From: Ilyomonas sp965214235
GTDB taxonomy: Bacteria > Bacteroidota > Bacteroidia > Chitinophagales > Chitinophagaceae
Assembly (NCBI GenBank): GCA_965214235.1
Contig: CBDCBH010000003.1
Coordinates: forward strand, 2,046,001 to 2,110,000
DNA length: 64,000 bases
Reading direction: 5' to 3'
Part shown: positions 17,100 to 26,386 of the stretch, one piece after another
How positions within the stretch are numbered: the first letter of the stretch is position 1
Layout: the number at the start of each line of letters is the position of its first letter
Program-made: the position numbers and the translations under genes
Notes under the pieces: generated by a model
Database searches by the model: none
What the model was told of the DNA's origin: nothing
The model's input: only the letters and a program-made list of their open reading frames with translations

Positions 17100-19223
17100 A
17101 TGAAAAAACGGTTTTTTATAGTTTGGATACTATTCAACGCGATAACATTTCATGCCAAATCGCAAGCTCCTGATTTGTCAAAATTGAATACTGCCAATGA
17201 TAAAATAAAAGTATGGATTGATTACTGCAAAGTGTTGCGTTTAAATAAAGACGGTGCTGCAAACAATTATATTCTGTTGCAAAAAGCAGGTTTACAAGGT
17301 TTGCAGTTGGTGCAGCCAAATGACCATTTGGATAAGGCAAGTTTTTACTTATATACTGCGCTTGGATATTATTACCAGATAAAATTTGACAGTGCCCAAT
17401 ATTATTTTTACCAAAGTCAGCACAGTGCCCAGCTTGCAGGGTCAACTAAATTAATTGCCGCCGCCAGCGAAGCGTTGATGAGCCTTAACTTTCAACTGCA
17501 GCAATCGGATAAAGTGGATGAATGCAAAACGCTTCTTCAAACGATTGCGGATACAACAAAAGATAAATCTATACTACAGGATATTTACACTGCTTTCGGC
17601 AGTTTCTATCAGCAAAAATCGTATTACAGCGCAGCACAGGATTATTATATCAAAAGCATACAGTTGCGTGAAAAATATGTTGATACCACAGAAGATTCAA
17701 AAGCAAAGTTTGATTATGCCATTCAATGCGATCAGCTTTCAAAGCTCTATCTGAATACGCAAATGGTTGATAAAAGCCTTGCTGCATTACGGCAGGGGCA
17801 GCGTTTTGCCAACGCATCGCCGCTTGTACACAATCGTTTGCTAAGTTCTTTTGTTGAAGCTTTTACCACGTCAGGCAATATTGATTCTGCCTTGTATTAT
17901 AACAACCAACTTGCAGAAAATACGCAAAACCAAACTTCATTTTCATCAGAGCTTGTTTCTTCCAATCTCAACATCGCTATTTATTATATTGATCATAATC
18001 AGTATGGCAAAGCACTTCCTTATGCAGAGAAAGGCGATTCATTGGCAACGTTAACGCAATCACCTTTTTTAATCTTCCAGTCGCAGATGATAATGGGAAG
18101 ATATTTACAGGAAACAGACAACTATGAAAAGTCAATTTCTTTATTGAATGGAGCGCTTCCTATTGCGCAGCAATTGAATAAAGAATTGTATTCTAACATA
18201 CTTAAATATCTCGCGCTGGATTACAAAGGATTGAATAATTCAGCCACTTCATTGCAATATTATGAACGCTATGTCGGGTTACAGGATACACTTTCAAAAG
18301 AAAAAATATCAAGAACATTTGCAGACCTTGAAACGCATTATCAAACAAATGAAAAAGAACAAAGAATTGTTTCACTGAATCAAAAAAACAAATTAAACAT
18401 TCTTGAACTAAAGCAGGCTTCCAACACTAAGCATATCCTGGTGCTTGGGTTGATAAGCCTCTCTGTTTTTTCTTTACTGCTTTATTTTATTTATCGCAAC
18501 AGAGAAAAGCTGAACAAACAACTCAACCTTCAAAAAGCAGAATTGCAGATATTGAATGGTCAGCTTTCTGTGGCCAACGATACAAAGGCAAAGTTGTTTG
18601 GCATTGTAAGTCACGATTTGCGGGCGCCGGTAAGCAAAATTATACAGCTTATGCAATTGCAAAAAGAACATCCGCATTTGTTGGATGAACCAACAGCCCG
18701 AAAACACGAAGCGGGAATAAAACAAGCCACCGAAATGGTATTGGAAACAATGGAAGATTTGCTGTTGTGGAGCAAAAGCCAGATGCAGCAATTTAAGGCA
18801 GATAAAACGTTGGTGAACATACACGAGATTGTTAGCCGGGAATGCGATTTTTTACAATCTGCTACTGAAGAAAAAAACATTGCCATCAACAATACTCTTC
18901 CGCAACGTTTTTTGCAAACAACCGATGAAAATTTTATTGCCGTTATCATTCGCAACCTGTTGCAAAACGCTATCAAATATAGCGATGCCAACACTGCCAT
19001 TTCAATTACAGCAGAAGGAAATAGCCTGCAAATAACCAATACAACTTCAAGTGCAAATGTGGATGAGTTGAACCATCAATTCAGGCAAAAACAAATCAGC
19101 AGCAAAGCTTCGGGGCTTGGGTTACAAATTGTGAGCGACCTTGCTGCGCAGTTGAACCTTCAGGTGTTTTTTCAACAACAAAGCAACGGTCGCATTGTTG
19201 CCATCATTCGCTTTGCGCAATAG
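17100..19223 (+). CDS. TPR-containing sensor histidine kinase
   Basis: A 708-residue kinase from ATG 17100, where MKKRFFIVWILFNAITFHA gives a signal peptide. The periplasmic part holds tetratricopeptide-like helices (about 60-400). One transmembrane helix follows at about 445-470 (ILVLGLISLSVFSLLLYFIY), then a coiled linker, a HisKA domain with His505 in FGIVSHDLRAPVSK, and an ATPase domain with IIRNLLQNAIKYSD and SGLGLQIV. The G1 box is reduced, with ITNTTSS where DxGxG is usual. It sits 50 bases after the LytTR regulator and should phosphorylate it. The signal sensed is unknown. Confidence 0.92.
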   Translation: MKKRFFIVWILFNAITFHAKSQAPDLSKLNTANDKIKVWIDYCKVLRLNKDGAANNYILLQKAGLQGLQLVQPNDHLDKASFYLYTALGYYYQIKFDSAQYYFYQSQHSAQLAGSTKLIAAASEALMSLNFQLQQSDKVDECKTLLQTIADTTKDKSILQDIYTAFGSFYQQKSYYSAAQDYYIKSIQLREKYVDTTEDSKAKFDYAIQCDQLSKLYLNTQMVDKSLAALRQGQRFANASPLVHNRLLSSFVEAFTTSGNIDSALYYNNQLAENTQNQTSFSSELVSSNLNIAIYYIDHNQYGKALPYAEKGDSLATLTQSPFLIFQSQMIMGRYLQETDNYEKSISLLNGALPIAQQLNKELYSNILKYLALDYKGLNNSATSLQYYERYVGLQDTLSKEKISRTFADLETHYQTNEKEQRIVSLNQKNKLNILELKQASNTKHILVLGLISLSVFSLLLYFIYRNREKLNKQLNLQKAELQILNGQLSVANDTKAKLFGIVSHDLRAPVSKIIQLMQLQKEHPHLLDEPTARKHEAGIKQATEMVLETMEDLLLWSKSQMQQFKADKTLVNIHEIVSRECDFLQSATEEKNIAINNTLPQRFLQTTDENFIAVIIRNLLQNAIKYSDANTAISITAEGNSLQITNTTSSANVDELNHQFRQKQISSKASGLGLQIVSDLAAQLNLQVFFQQQSNGRIVAIIRFAQ

Positions 19224-19580
19224 CTTTTTTATTACTATCCATCTACAGCAACGTGTTTGTTTTTGAATGATTTTACAGCCGTCACTGCGTGGTACGAAGC
19301 AGCCTGTAGATTTACGAATTATCATTTGGGAATAACGATTTGAGAATATAAATTTATAACGTATTGATTGCTTACAAGCTGCATCTATTGTATAACATAG
19401 GCTGCTTCGTGCCTCGCAGTAACGGTAAGCTCTCATCAAGTGTTGGCAAATGAGGACAATCCTATACATCCTTTTTCTTTTGTCGGTTTTTCCGGTACGT
19501 TGGTCGGTTATATCATAACTCACGTTTTCCTGTTCATCACTTTTACCGATACATTTTCATATCACAAAAATGGATAGATT
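19224..19580. other. Intergenic region with a palindromic repeat pair
   Basis: 357 bp with no gene. The only structure I see is the inverted repeat pair listed separately. The promoter of the DUF4412 gene should be in the last 100 bases, but I cannot place it. Confidence 0.5.
19279..19425. repeat. Inverted repeat pair of the TGCGAGGCACGAAGCA type
   Basis: Arm 19279-19305 (ccgtcactgcgtggtacgaa followed by gcagcct) and arm 19399-19425 are reverse complements at about 23 of 27 positions and 93 bases apart. The core, tgcgaggcacgaagca, is a widespread interspersed palindromic repeat in bacterial intergenic DNA. The pair resembles a REP doublet or small non-autonomous element. No coding capacity. 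Confidence 0.6.
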
Positions 19581-20636
19581 ATGAAACAGAAAAACACTTT
19601 CTTTTTAACCGTTATCACTCTCGCTGCCTTTCTCTTTTTTTCAAATTTTGCGAGCGCCCAGTTTTTTAAAAAGCTTATAAATGAGGCAAAACAAACAACC
19701 CAAAACCGCGCAAACGATAAAGCAAGCAATGCTACCAACAAAGCCATTGATAAAATAGGCAGTTCATCAAACAGCAATTCTTCAAACGTGGATACGGCAG
19801 CCATGGGCGGCGTTCTTGGCGCATTTGCAAAAGCAGCCAAAGACAATCCCAACGATACTTCGATGAGCGATTTGTTAAGCAAAAGCTTAGGCAATCTTAC
19901 CGGAAGAGGAGGCGTTTCAGCGGCCGATTCTGTAACTGCCATTAAAACGTATACAACGGCAAGTGGTGGAAGCGGAATTTATTATGAATACACCATTGAA
20001 AGCAATACGAAAGAACGGGGCAATGTAAAAAGTACTTCAAAAATGTACTTAACAAACAACGGCGAAGGCCGATCTGAAATGAACCTGGCGGCAATGATGG
20101 GCGCAAAAAATGGAACTCCGCTAATGGTTATCGCAAGAATGAACCAGCCTCATTACAGTGCTATCATAGACGATGAAAAGAAAGCGTATTCGCTCAATGT
20201 GATAGATACTTCTCTAATTAATGGCATACATGGAAAATATGAGGTTACAAAGCTTGGCAACGAAACAATAAACGGCTACAACTGCACGCACGTAAAAGTA
20301 GTTTCAACCACAGGTTCAGGCATGTTTAAATCTTCAAGCACAGAAGAGATTTGGACGAGTGCTGATGTACCCGGCTACGACCTGGTTAAAAAAGCAACCC
20401 TGCAACAAAATGTAACGCTGGGAATGATGAAAGCTTTGAATGACGCGGGCTGCGGCGGTTTTTTTGTGAAGATGACAAGCGGTGATAAAAATTATTCGAT
20501 GACGATGCAGTTGAGCAAAGCAGAGAAACAATCGTTCCCCGCATCCCTGTTTAAAATCCCTTCAGGATACACCGAATCGAAAAGCAATTTAATGTTTGGC
20601 AATATGATGCAGGGTGCCACCTCACAAAAGAAGTAA
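19581..20636 (+). CDS. Exported DUF4412 protein
   Basis: A signal peptide ending in FSNFASAQ is followed by an N-terminal module (FFKKLINEAKQTTQNRAN and a polar low-complexity stretch to about residue 75). From about 130 to 330 comes a DUF4412-like beta-rich domain: YYEYTIESNTKERG, KKAYSLNVIDT and GYNCTHVKVVSTT, where the protein is phrased as a substrate for a metal- or lipid-binding lipoprotein-like fold. The next gene shares the N-terminal module. It lies 12 bases ahead of that gene, so they are co-transcribed. Function unknown; location periplasm or cell surface. Confidence 0.82.
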   Translation: MKQKNTFFLTVITLAAFLFFSNFASAQFFKKLINEAKQTTQNRANDKASNATNKAIDKIGSSSNSNSSNVDTAAMGGVLGAFAKAAKDNPNDTSMSDLLSKSLGNLTGRGGVSAADSVTAIKTYTTASGGSGIYYEYTIESNTKERGNVKSTSKMYLTNNGEGRSEMNLAAMMGAKNGTPLMVIARMNQPHYSAIIDDEKKAYSLNVIDTSLINGIHGKYEVTKLGNETINGYNCTHVKVVSTTGSGMFKSSSTEEIWTSADVPGYDLVKKATLQQNVTLGMMKALNDAGCGGFFVKMTSGDKNYSMTMQLSKAEKQSFPASLFKIPSGYTESKSNLMFGNMMQGATSQKK

Positions 20637-20648
20637 CCCTTACTATTT

Positions 20649-22628
20649 ATGAAAACACAGTTAACAAAAGGGTTTGTTTTTACCGCTTTTTTACTTTTTA
20701 TAACCGGCAATGTGGTTCACGCACAGTTGCTGAAAAGCGTTTTAAATTCGGTAAAGCAAACAAGCCAAAACAGGGCAAATGGAAAAGTAGATCAAATCAC
20801 TAACAAAGCGTTGGATAAGGTTGATAATTTGGGCAAAAACAAATCTAAAAATACTACTGATAACAACACAACTTCAACATCTGCAGCAGATACAACAAAG
20901 CCTGCTAACAACAATACACAACAACAAAGCACAACAACATCTTCATCCAATAACAGTAACGGTTCATCGCAGCAAAGCAATGAGTACAATTCTGGTGGCA
21001 GTTTTATCCATTTAAATCTTTCATCAGACAGAATAATTGCAGGAGGCGCAGTACAAATAACAGGTTCAAGTGTTAAGTATCAAAATTTTAAATCGGTTAT
21101 AGTAACCATAGCGGCAGCAGACGGTAGCCGCAAAGAAAGCAGGACACTTCCTCTTGATACAAGCGGTGCCTATTCTACGATATGGCAATTAAACACTGAC
21201 GACAGTTACATCGTTACCGCAAAAAGCAGCGATGGTAAAAATACAGTTAGTAAAGGCTTGGGCGTATATAAACCAGAGGATATAGACTCGGTAATTGAGC
21301 CTTTAAAAACCGCCATAACCAAAGCAGCCGATAAACTGAAAGAAGATATTGATAAAGTAAAAGCAACGCTTACCGGGCAGGATGCCGATGCTTTACAAAA
21401 AAAGATGGATGATTTTACTGATAAAAAAGATAAAGTAGTAAAGCAATTAAACGATGTAGCGGCTACAGGCAAAGGATTGAGTGATGTTGAAAAAAAATAT
21501 GGAGGCTTGCCTTCCTCAGTAGCGAAAAATATATCGGACATGACGAATGTAATATCCGAACAAACGAACCAGGTAAATGCAGCAATTGAAGCAACCGATC
21601 ATAAATCTTATGACAACAGCGTTTGCGAATATTTAGTAATGGTAAGTGAAGCCTGCGCTGCCTTTTCAACCTTCTTAAATTTCGAGGGAAAGTTTACAAA
21701 AGTTCTCACCAACCTGGCCGGTGATAAAGGAGGCCGTGCGGTTGCCGGCTACAATGCAACAAGTATGACAGGCAGCGATGCAGCCGGAAAAGCATCTGGC
21801 GAATGTGCTTCCTTATTTATTGGTGCAGCAACTGAAAGTGAAGCGCTGAAAGCCAACTTCAACCCGCTTTCGTTTGGTGGCGATATTGTTCAAATGTGTT
21901 CTGATTTGTTGTTGAAAAAATATTGCGCAGTAATGAGCGGCAATCTGGATCACAAGTACGAATGCACGTTTCGCAATAAATCGAACGATGTGTGGTGGGA
22001 TTATACTTATACCACCGAAGCCGTTATCAGTCTGCGCTATCCTAAAAACAATGCAGGCGGCAACATTATAAAAATGAAAGGCAATATAGAAGGCAATGCG
22101 ACAAAGTTTACGATTTTTCAGGATGCCCAACAGATAGATGAATATAAAGATGCGATGAAAGGCAGGGAAAGATTCACCCAGTTCTATTCGGTTTGTCTTC
22201 ATAAACCAGTAGCCATTCCTTTTTCTGCTGCATCAGCCGATAAAGATGTTGGCTTTGGCGCTGTGGCAAGAGCCATTGCAACGCCTGCTGCTTTTAATAT
22301 TCCGATTGATGCAGATTATGATGTGGCGCAAAAAAAGATAACGATCTATGTGAACGATGCGCTGAATGATTTTACGCCTGTTGTTTGTTACATCTACGGC
22401 TACATCTCAATTGCAGCAGGCATTCCACTGGTTACACGGGTAAATTATCCCATCAATTCGGTAAGGCTTACGCTTGGTAAAGTGATAAAGAGTAATAACA
22501 GTTTTACTGTGAATACAGATGCTCAGAATAATTTAAAAATTAGCGGAACAGGAGAAACCAAAATAGGTGATGCAAGCTCGAGTATTGAACACAACATTGA
22601 TTTTTCGTTTCGCATGAAGAGCGAATAA
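20649..22628 (+). CDS. Large exported protein sharing the DUF4412 neighbour's N-terminus
   Basis: 659 residues. After the signal peptide (to VVHAQ) it carries LLKSVLNSVKQTSQNRANGK, clearly related to the start of the preceding protein, then a long Thr/Ser/Asn/Gln-rich linker to about residue 115. A beta-sandwich-like segment (about 118-205), a helical/coiled-coil segment (about 220-310) and a mixed C-terminal region follow. I recognise no named domain beyond this. It is the second gene of the DUF4412 operon. The shared N-terminal module suggests common targeting or assembly; the rest may be a surface protein. Confidence 0.8.
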   Translation: MKTQLTKGFVFTAFLLFITGNVVHAQLLKSVLNSVKQTSQNRANGKVDQITNKALDKVDNLGKNKSKNTTDNNTTSTSAADTTKPANNNTQQQSTTTSSSNNSNGSSQQSNEYNSGGSFIHLNLSSDRIIAGGAVQITGSSVKYQNFKSVIVTIAAADGSRKESRTLPLDTSGAYSTIWQLNTDDSYIVTAKSSDGKNTVSKGLGVYKPEDIDSVIEPLKTAITKAADKLKEDIDKVKATLTGQDADALQKKMDDFTDKKDKVVKQLNDVAATGKGLSDVEKKYGGLPSSVAKNISDMTNVISEQTNQVNAAIEATDHKSYDNSVCEYLVMVSEACAAFSTFLNFEGKFTKVLTNLAGDKGGRAVAGYNATSMTGSDAAGKASGECASLFIGAATESEALKANFNPLSFGGDIVQMCSDLLLKKYCAVMSGNLDHKYECTFRNKSNDVWWDYTYTTEAVISLRYPKNNAGGNIIKMKGNIEGNATKFTIFQDAQQIDEYKDAMKGRERFTQFYSVCLHKPVAIPFSAASADKDVGFGAVARAIATPAAFNIPIDADYDVAQKKITIYVNDALNDFTPVVCYIYGYISIAAGIPLVTRVNYPINSVRLTLGKVIKSNNSFTVNTDAQNNLKISGTGETKIGDASSSIEHNIDFSFRMKSE

Positions 22629-22727
22629 AAGTTGTTTTATTAATTCATCATACTGTGATAAACGTCACGGATCGAAGATTTGATATTCCTTTTAAAACGA
22701 ATGTGCATTTAATAAAACCAATTTTTT

Positions 22728-23285
22728 ATGAAACAGATAAAAAAAATATTGCTAATTACTCTTTCCGTATCCTCATTATTGTATTCATGTAGCGGAAATA
22801 GTAATGCTTCTATAAATAATGACAGCACTTCTTCTTCAACAGAAGATCTACCTGAAAATTCAACAGGCGCTGCAAGCTTCTCTTGTAAAATTGATGGTAA
22901 AGATTTTTTAGGAAATGGAAGTGATAATTTATCAAATGCTGCGTTCAAAACCAATCCCGGTATTATAAATTTTACTTTGGTAAAAATAGATAAGACACAA
23001 AAGGGTATACCTGAGCAATTCAGCTTTACTGTAGCCGATCATGGCACCACAACAATGCATAATTCGAATAGTACAGACAATGGCAGCTTCTCTGCAAAGT
23101 ATAGTCCCCGCGATTACAATGATGCTTTTGGATTCAGTGAGGTAACAGTAAACATAACTTCTTCGGATGCGTCCGGCATTAAAGGAACTTTTTCAGGAAC
23201 CCTGTTTGATCCCCAAAACAAAAAGGAAATTCCAGTGACTGATGGCAAGTTCGATTTACCCTGGTCATCTTATTCTAAAAAATAA
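22728..23285 (+). CDS. Lipoprotein of the VTDGKFD family, copy 1
   Basis: Signal peptide with lipobox LLYSCSGN, a Ser/Asn/Thr-rich linker, and a domain starting AASFSCKIDGKDF. The C-terminal half has ITSSDASGIKGTFSGTLF and ends VTDGKFDLPW. Three more intact genes in this window (23458, 24007, 27702) share this order: lipobox, linker, short beta domain, GTFSGxF and VTDGKFD. The pattern is reminiscent of DUF6252-like Bacteroidota lipoproteins, from memory. Function unknown; probably outer-membrane or surface anchored. Confidence 0.82.
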   Translation: MKQIKKILLITLSVSSLLYSCSGNSNASINNDSTSSSTEDLPENSTGAASFSCKIDGKDFLGNGSDNLSNAAFKTNPGIINFTLVKIDKTQKGIPEQFSFTVADHGTTTMHNSNSTDNGSFSAKYSPRDYNDAFGFSEVTVNITSSDASGIKGTFSGTLFDPQNKKEIPVTDGKFDLPWSSYSKK

Positions 23286-23457
23286 AAACATTATCATCAA
23301 AAAAAATATAAATGCAAGCAAATGGAGAGACAAATATTGTAAGAGTAATCTTATAAACGAAGGAAAATTTGATATTCCTTTTTCAATCTCTCCTCAATAG
23401 AAACAATTATATCATTCAAAGTAATTCCCGAATCAATAAAATAATAAAATTGAAAAA
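23286..23457 (+). pseudogene. Relic of a VTDGKFD-family lipoprotein gene
   Basis: Between copies 1 and 2, the frame at 23356-23400 reads NEGKFDIPFSISPQ then stop, the C-terminal motif of the family without the rest of the gene. Upstream of it I see no signal peptide or domain. It is the tail of a lost paralogue. Confidence 0.55.
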
Positions 23458-23991
23458 ATGAAAAAGCTAATTTTTATCCTTTCGTTGCTGATAATATTAT
23501 CGTGTAACAATTCATCAGGAACCGTTGATAATCCTCTTACAGAAAAGAGTGATGCAGCGCCGGCATCTACAACTTCTGGAGGAGATAAAGGAAGAATAAC
23601 TTGTACAATGGATGGCAAATCAAAAACATTCGGGGTGCATAACGCCTTTTCTGAAATAAGACTTGAGCCCGATTCCAAAGGGTCAAATGATGGGCTTATG
23701 CTTGTGGATGGCAATGCTACAAACGAAGGCTTTCAATTTGAAATAAAAAATAAAGGCACCTCCGTTTTTAAAGGCATGGATGGTGTCTTAAATATGTTTA
23801 GCTATTTTAACGGCAAAGGAACTGATTATGTAGCGTACGAAAATGTAACAGCATCTGTTACTTCTTCTGATGGTCATCATTTAACGGGAACTTTTTCAGG
23901 GAAATTTCAGAATACAAATTATAAAGGCGCTTCAGACGGCAATCCTGAATTTATTTCAATAACAGATGGCAAATTTGATTTGAACAAATAA
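23458..23991 (+). CDS. Lipoprotein of the VTDGKFD family, copy 2
   Basis: 177 residues: lipobox IILSCNNS, linker, RITCTMDGKSKTF at about residue 50, and near the end TSSDGHHLTGTFSGKF and ITDGKFDLNK. Compared with copy 1 the central part differs in sequence but keeps the same pattern of strands and the FQFEIKNKG and GTDYVAYENVTASV segments. Copy 3 begins 15 bases after its stop, so the two are co-transcribed. Function unknown. Confidence 0.82.
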   Translation: MKKLIFILSLLIILSCNNSSGTVDNPLTEKSDAAPASTTSGGDKGRITCTMDGKSKTFGVHNAFSEIRLEPDSKGSNDGLMLVDGNATNEGFQFEIKNKGTSVFKGMDGVLNMFSYFNGKGTDYVAYENVTASVTSSDGHHLTGTFSGKFQNTNYKGASDGNPEFISITDGKFDLNK

Positions 23992-24006
23992 TCTCAACAA
24001 CTATTT

Positions 24007-24615
24007 ATGAAACAAATAAAAATATTTCTTGCCATCTTTTTTTCTTCCTGCTTATTATTTTCCTGCTCAGGTACTAATAATGATAACGCAGGTAACAGCG
24101 GCACCAGTGCTTCAGGTGCTGATGCTGTAAAAGATGGCGGCAGTTTTTCAATCCTTATTAATGGGGTTAAAGTATCTGGTGGAGCTACGGATGAAATGCA
24201 AATACCCAATGAGGCTTTTATTTATCCTGCAGGCAGCCTTCCCCGATTCAAGAATGAGATAGTTTATTTTACGCTTAGTCCCGATAAGACAGACGAAAAT
24301 TACTATACCCTCAAATTTATTTTTCCCGATAAAACGGGTACTTATAATAAGACAAAAAATTCCAGTGACTGCGATTGTGCATTGGTCATTGATTTATTCT
24401 CTGGGAACAACACTGGAATACTTGCAACGTATTTGGAAGATTCGATAACCACAACAATAAATACTATCTCAGCATCAACAGTGGCAGGTACCTTTTCAGG
24501 AAAATTTACTGTAAGCCTTAGTGATGGACTTGGCAAAAATCAGAAACCTGTTCTTATGGTAACAGACGGCAAATTTAATATTCCTTTTTCTAAAGGAAAG
24601 GTACGACCTGAATAA
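24007..24615 (+). CDS. Lipoprotein of the VTDGKFD family, copy 3
   Basis: 202 residues with lipobox LLFSCSGT, GGSFSILINGVKVSGGATDE, then FIFPDKTGTYN, ISASTVAGTFSGKF and MVTDGKFNIPF. The nearest relative here is copy 4 at 27702, which shares KVSGG.x.DE.QI and IPDKTGT with it, so these two are sister copies. No enzyme motifs. Export is clear from the lipobox; function is not known. Confidence 0.83.
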   Translation: MKQIKIFLAIFFSSCLLFSCSGTNNDNAGNSGTSASGADAVKDGGSFSILINGVKVSGGATDEMQIPNEAFIYPAGSLPRFKNEIVYFTLSPDKTDENYYTLKFIFPDKTGTYNKTKNSSDCDCALVIDLFSGNNTGILATYLEDSITTTINTISASTVAGTFSGKFTVSLSDGLGKNQKPVLMVTDGKFNIPFSKGKVRPE

Positions 24616-24643
24616 AAAATCAATTAAGTCATTTTTTTTAAAA

Positions 24644-24745
24644 AATATAAAACAATCATTAGTTACAATAACTATTACAAGTATAGATGATAGCCAGGTG
24701 TCGGGAACTTTTTTGGGAACATTTAAAATGGCAATAACAAATTAA
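24644..24745 (+). pseudogene. Second relic of the VTDGKFD family
   Basis: The frame ending at 24745 reads VTITITSIDDSQVSGTFLG and TFKMAITN before the stop, matching the late GTFSGxF strand pair of the family. The N-terminal two thirds are missing and the VTDGKFD end is gone. It follows copy 3 directly and is best seen as a truncated paralogue. Confidence 0.6.
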
Positions 24746-24816
24746 ATAGACAAACCTTCCGTGAACTGATCATACTTAGAAAGAAATTGAAAAAATTAAT
24801 ATAAACTTTTATCACA

Positions 24817-25524
24817 GTGAAACAGCGGATTTTTATTCTTGTGATTTTATCTATGTGGATACTTTCATCCTGCTATAAAAAAGCAGGGCAGGATGCTGAC
24901 AATAACGATAGCAGCAAAGCTTTTGGCGATAGTATTCCGGTAAGCGATGGATTGCGTGGCAAAATATTTCTGCTGCCCATTACCACAACAAAACTTCCCG
25001 ATTTTGATACCATGCAACCGCTGCCCAATTCTATTTATTTAAGACAAGTTGATATTCCTGTACAAAACTGGTCGGCGGGTTTTCCTGGTCTGCGCGACAG
25101 GTTTGAATGGTTTGGTATTGAATATACAGGGCTTTTTAAACCAATCAAGCCCGGCAATTATTTATTCAAATTGGTAAGCGATGACGGGTCACAGTTGTTC
25201 ATAGACGATTCTTTATTTATTAATAATGATGGACTACATGCAGAGTACCCCGTGAAAGGCAATATTTATTTATCAGATAGTCAGCATTCTATTAAGCTCC
25301 GATATTTCCAGGGCCCGAGGTACCAGCTTGGGCTACAGCTTTTCTGGAGTTCGGATGGAGAAGATAGTTTGAAAATATTTCCAGGCAACCAATTTCTGTT
25401 ACAGGCTCCAAAACCTGCGTCCCGCTGGTGGATATGGCTTTTGATAGGTCTTGGAATTATAATAGTGGCAAGTGTAATAATATATAAAAAAAATAAAAAA
25501 ACCCTTACTCTTCCCGCAAATTAA
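24817..25524 (+). CDS. PA14-domain lipoprotein with C-terminal membrane helix
   Basis: Starts with GTG at 24817; the ensuing lipobox is ILSSCYKK. A PA14-type beta-barrel covers about residues 45-190, seen in EWFGIEYTGLFKPIKPGNY, LVSDDGSQLFIDD and HSIKLRYFQGPR. A helix at about 203-223 (WIWLLIGLGIIIVASVIIY) is followed by lysines, so the protein is bound at both ends or the N-terminus is a plain signal. PA14 domains bind carbohydrate ligands in glycosidases and adhesins. Carbohydrate recognition is therefore likely but unproven here. Confidence 0.82.
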   Translation: MKQRIFILVILSMWILSSCYKKAGQDADNNDSSKAFGDSIPVSDGLRGKIFLLPITTTKLPDFDTMQPLPNSIYLRQVDIPVQNWSAGFPGLRDRFEWFGIEYTGLFKPIKPGNYLFKLVSDDGSQLFIDDSLFINNDGLHAEYPVKGNIYLSDSQHSIKLRYFQGPRYQLGLQLFWSSDGEDSLKIFPGNQFLLQAPKPASRWWIWLLIGLGIIIVASVIIYKKNKKTLTLPAN

Positions 25525-25567
25525 CAGGAAGATAAAAACATCGCTTTGTATGATATTCAATAACAAT
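25525..25567 (+). repeat. Duplicated leader sequence, copy A
   Basis: A 43-base stretch starting caggaagataaaaac and ending in ttcaataacaat recurs at 26179-26221 with about 37 of 43 identical bases. It lies just upstream of the four-helix membrane protein gene, and the other copy lies upstream of a dead lipoprotein gene. Both positions suggest a duplicated 5' leader carried along with gene copying. Confidence 0.6.
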
Positions 25568-25595
25568 TATTTCATCAACAATTAAAACAATCATT

Positions 25596-26105
25596 ATGAA
25601 CTTTCAACTATTAAACAAACAACGCAAAACCATTTTAATTGGCGCTGCATTGGGTCTTATCGCCTGTTTCCTTCCCTGGTTTAGTTATGGTGTAGGATCT
25701 GTAAACGGCATGAACGGTATTGGCGTACTTGCATTTATTCTCTTTATTGGCGCAGGCCTTATTGCATTGATGGGCGATCAAAAAGCAACTATTCCTTCAA
25801 AAATGTGGCTGCCGGTATTGGGCGCGGGCGTTATAAACATTTGTATAATCGGCTATCTTATTATTCGCTGGGAATCTGCCATGGGTGGCGTAAGCAGCGA
25901 AGAGAGTTCAGCGTTTGGAAGCGTAGGCCTCAGCTTTGGAATATGGGCTGCTATTGCAGGAGCCATCATCATCACTTATGGCGCTTACAGGTTTCGCGCA
26001 GCTGATAACAATCTTAAAGAGTCTTTGCGCTCACTCAAAAGTGATATGGAAAAAACCATTACAGGCAAAGGGAAAGACAGTAACACAGTACCGCCACAAT
26101 CTTAA
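25596..26105 (+). CDS. Four-helix membrane protein
   Basis: 169 residues with hydrophobic helices at about 12-32, 41-60, 71-92 and 106-130, then a polar tail. I recognise no specific family; the layout resembles small inner-membrane proteins of unknown function. ATG start preceded by the duplicated leader. It stands among exported lipoproteins and may be part of the same expression unit. Confidence 0.75.
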   Translation: MNFQLLNKQRKTILIGAALGLIACFLPWFSYGVGSVNGMNGIGVLAFILFIGAGLIALMGDQKATIPSKMWLPVLGAGVINICIIGYLIIRWESAMGGVSSEESSAFGSVGLSFGIWAAIAGAIIITYGAYRFRAADNNLKESLRSLKSDMEKTITGKGKDSNTVPPQS

Positions 26106-26178
26106 GCAGGATTTTATTTATAAATATTGTTTCTGTTTCGGTATGCCTTAGTTGAACATTATTCTTTGTTAGAATTAT

Positions 26179-26221
26179 CAGGAAGATAAAAACACTGCTT
26201 TGTATAACATTCAATAATAAT
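26179..26221 (+). repeat. Duplicated leader sequence, copy B
   Basis: Second copy of the 43-base stretch at 25525, here immediately upstream of a collapsed lipoprotein gene. Confidence 0.6.
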
Positions 26222-26225
26222 CATC

Positions 26226-26381
26226 TTGAAAAATAAAAACGTTGAACCATTTAAAACCACTATAGCAATTATTTTTTCCGCGTTCTTATTGTATGCCTGT
26301 TTATAAAAAGCTATGGAAGTAACCGATGGCAAGTTTGATATAGCGATGACTTCAAAAATAAAATCACAATCAGTAAATTAA
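26226..26381 (+). pseudogene. Internally deleted VTDGKFD-family lipoprotein gene
   Basis: From TTG 26226 the frame encodes a signal peptide ending IFSAFLLYACL and hits a stop at 26304. A few bases later, from 26313, the frame reads MEVTDGKFDIAMTSKIKSQ to a stop at 26381. So the lipobox end and the C-terminal motif of the family are present, joined by a deletion of nearly the whole body of the gene. Confidence 0.65.
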
Positions 26382-26386
26382 ATACG

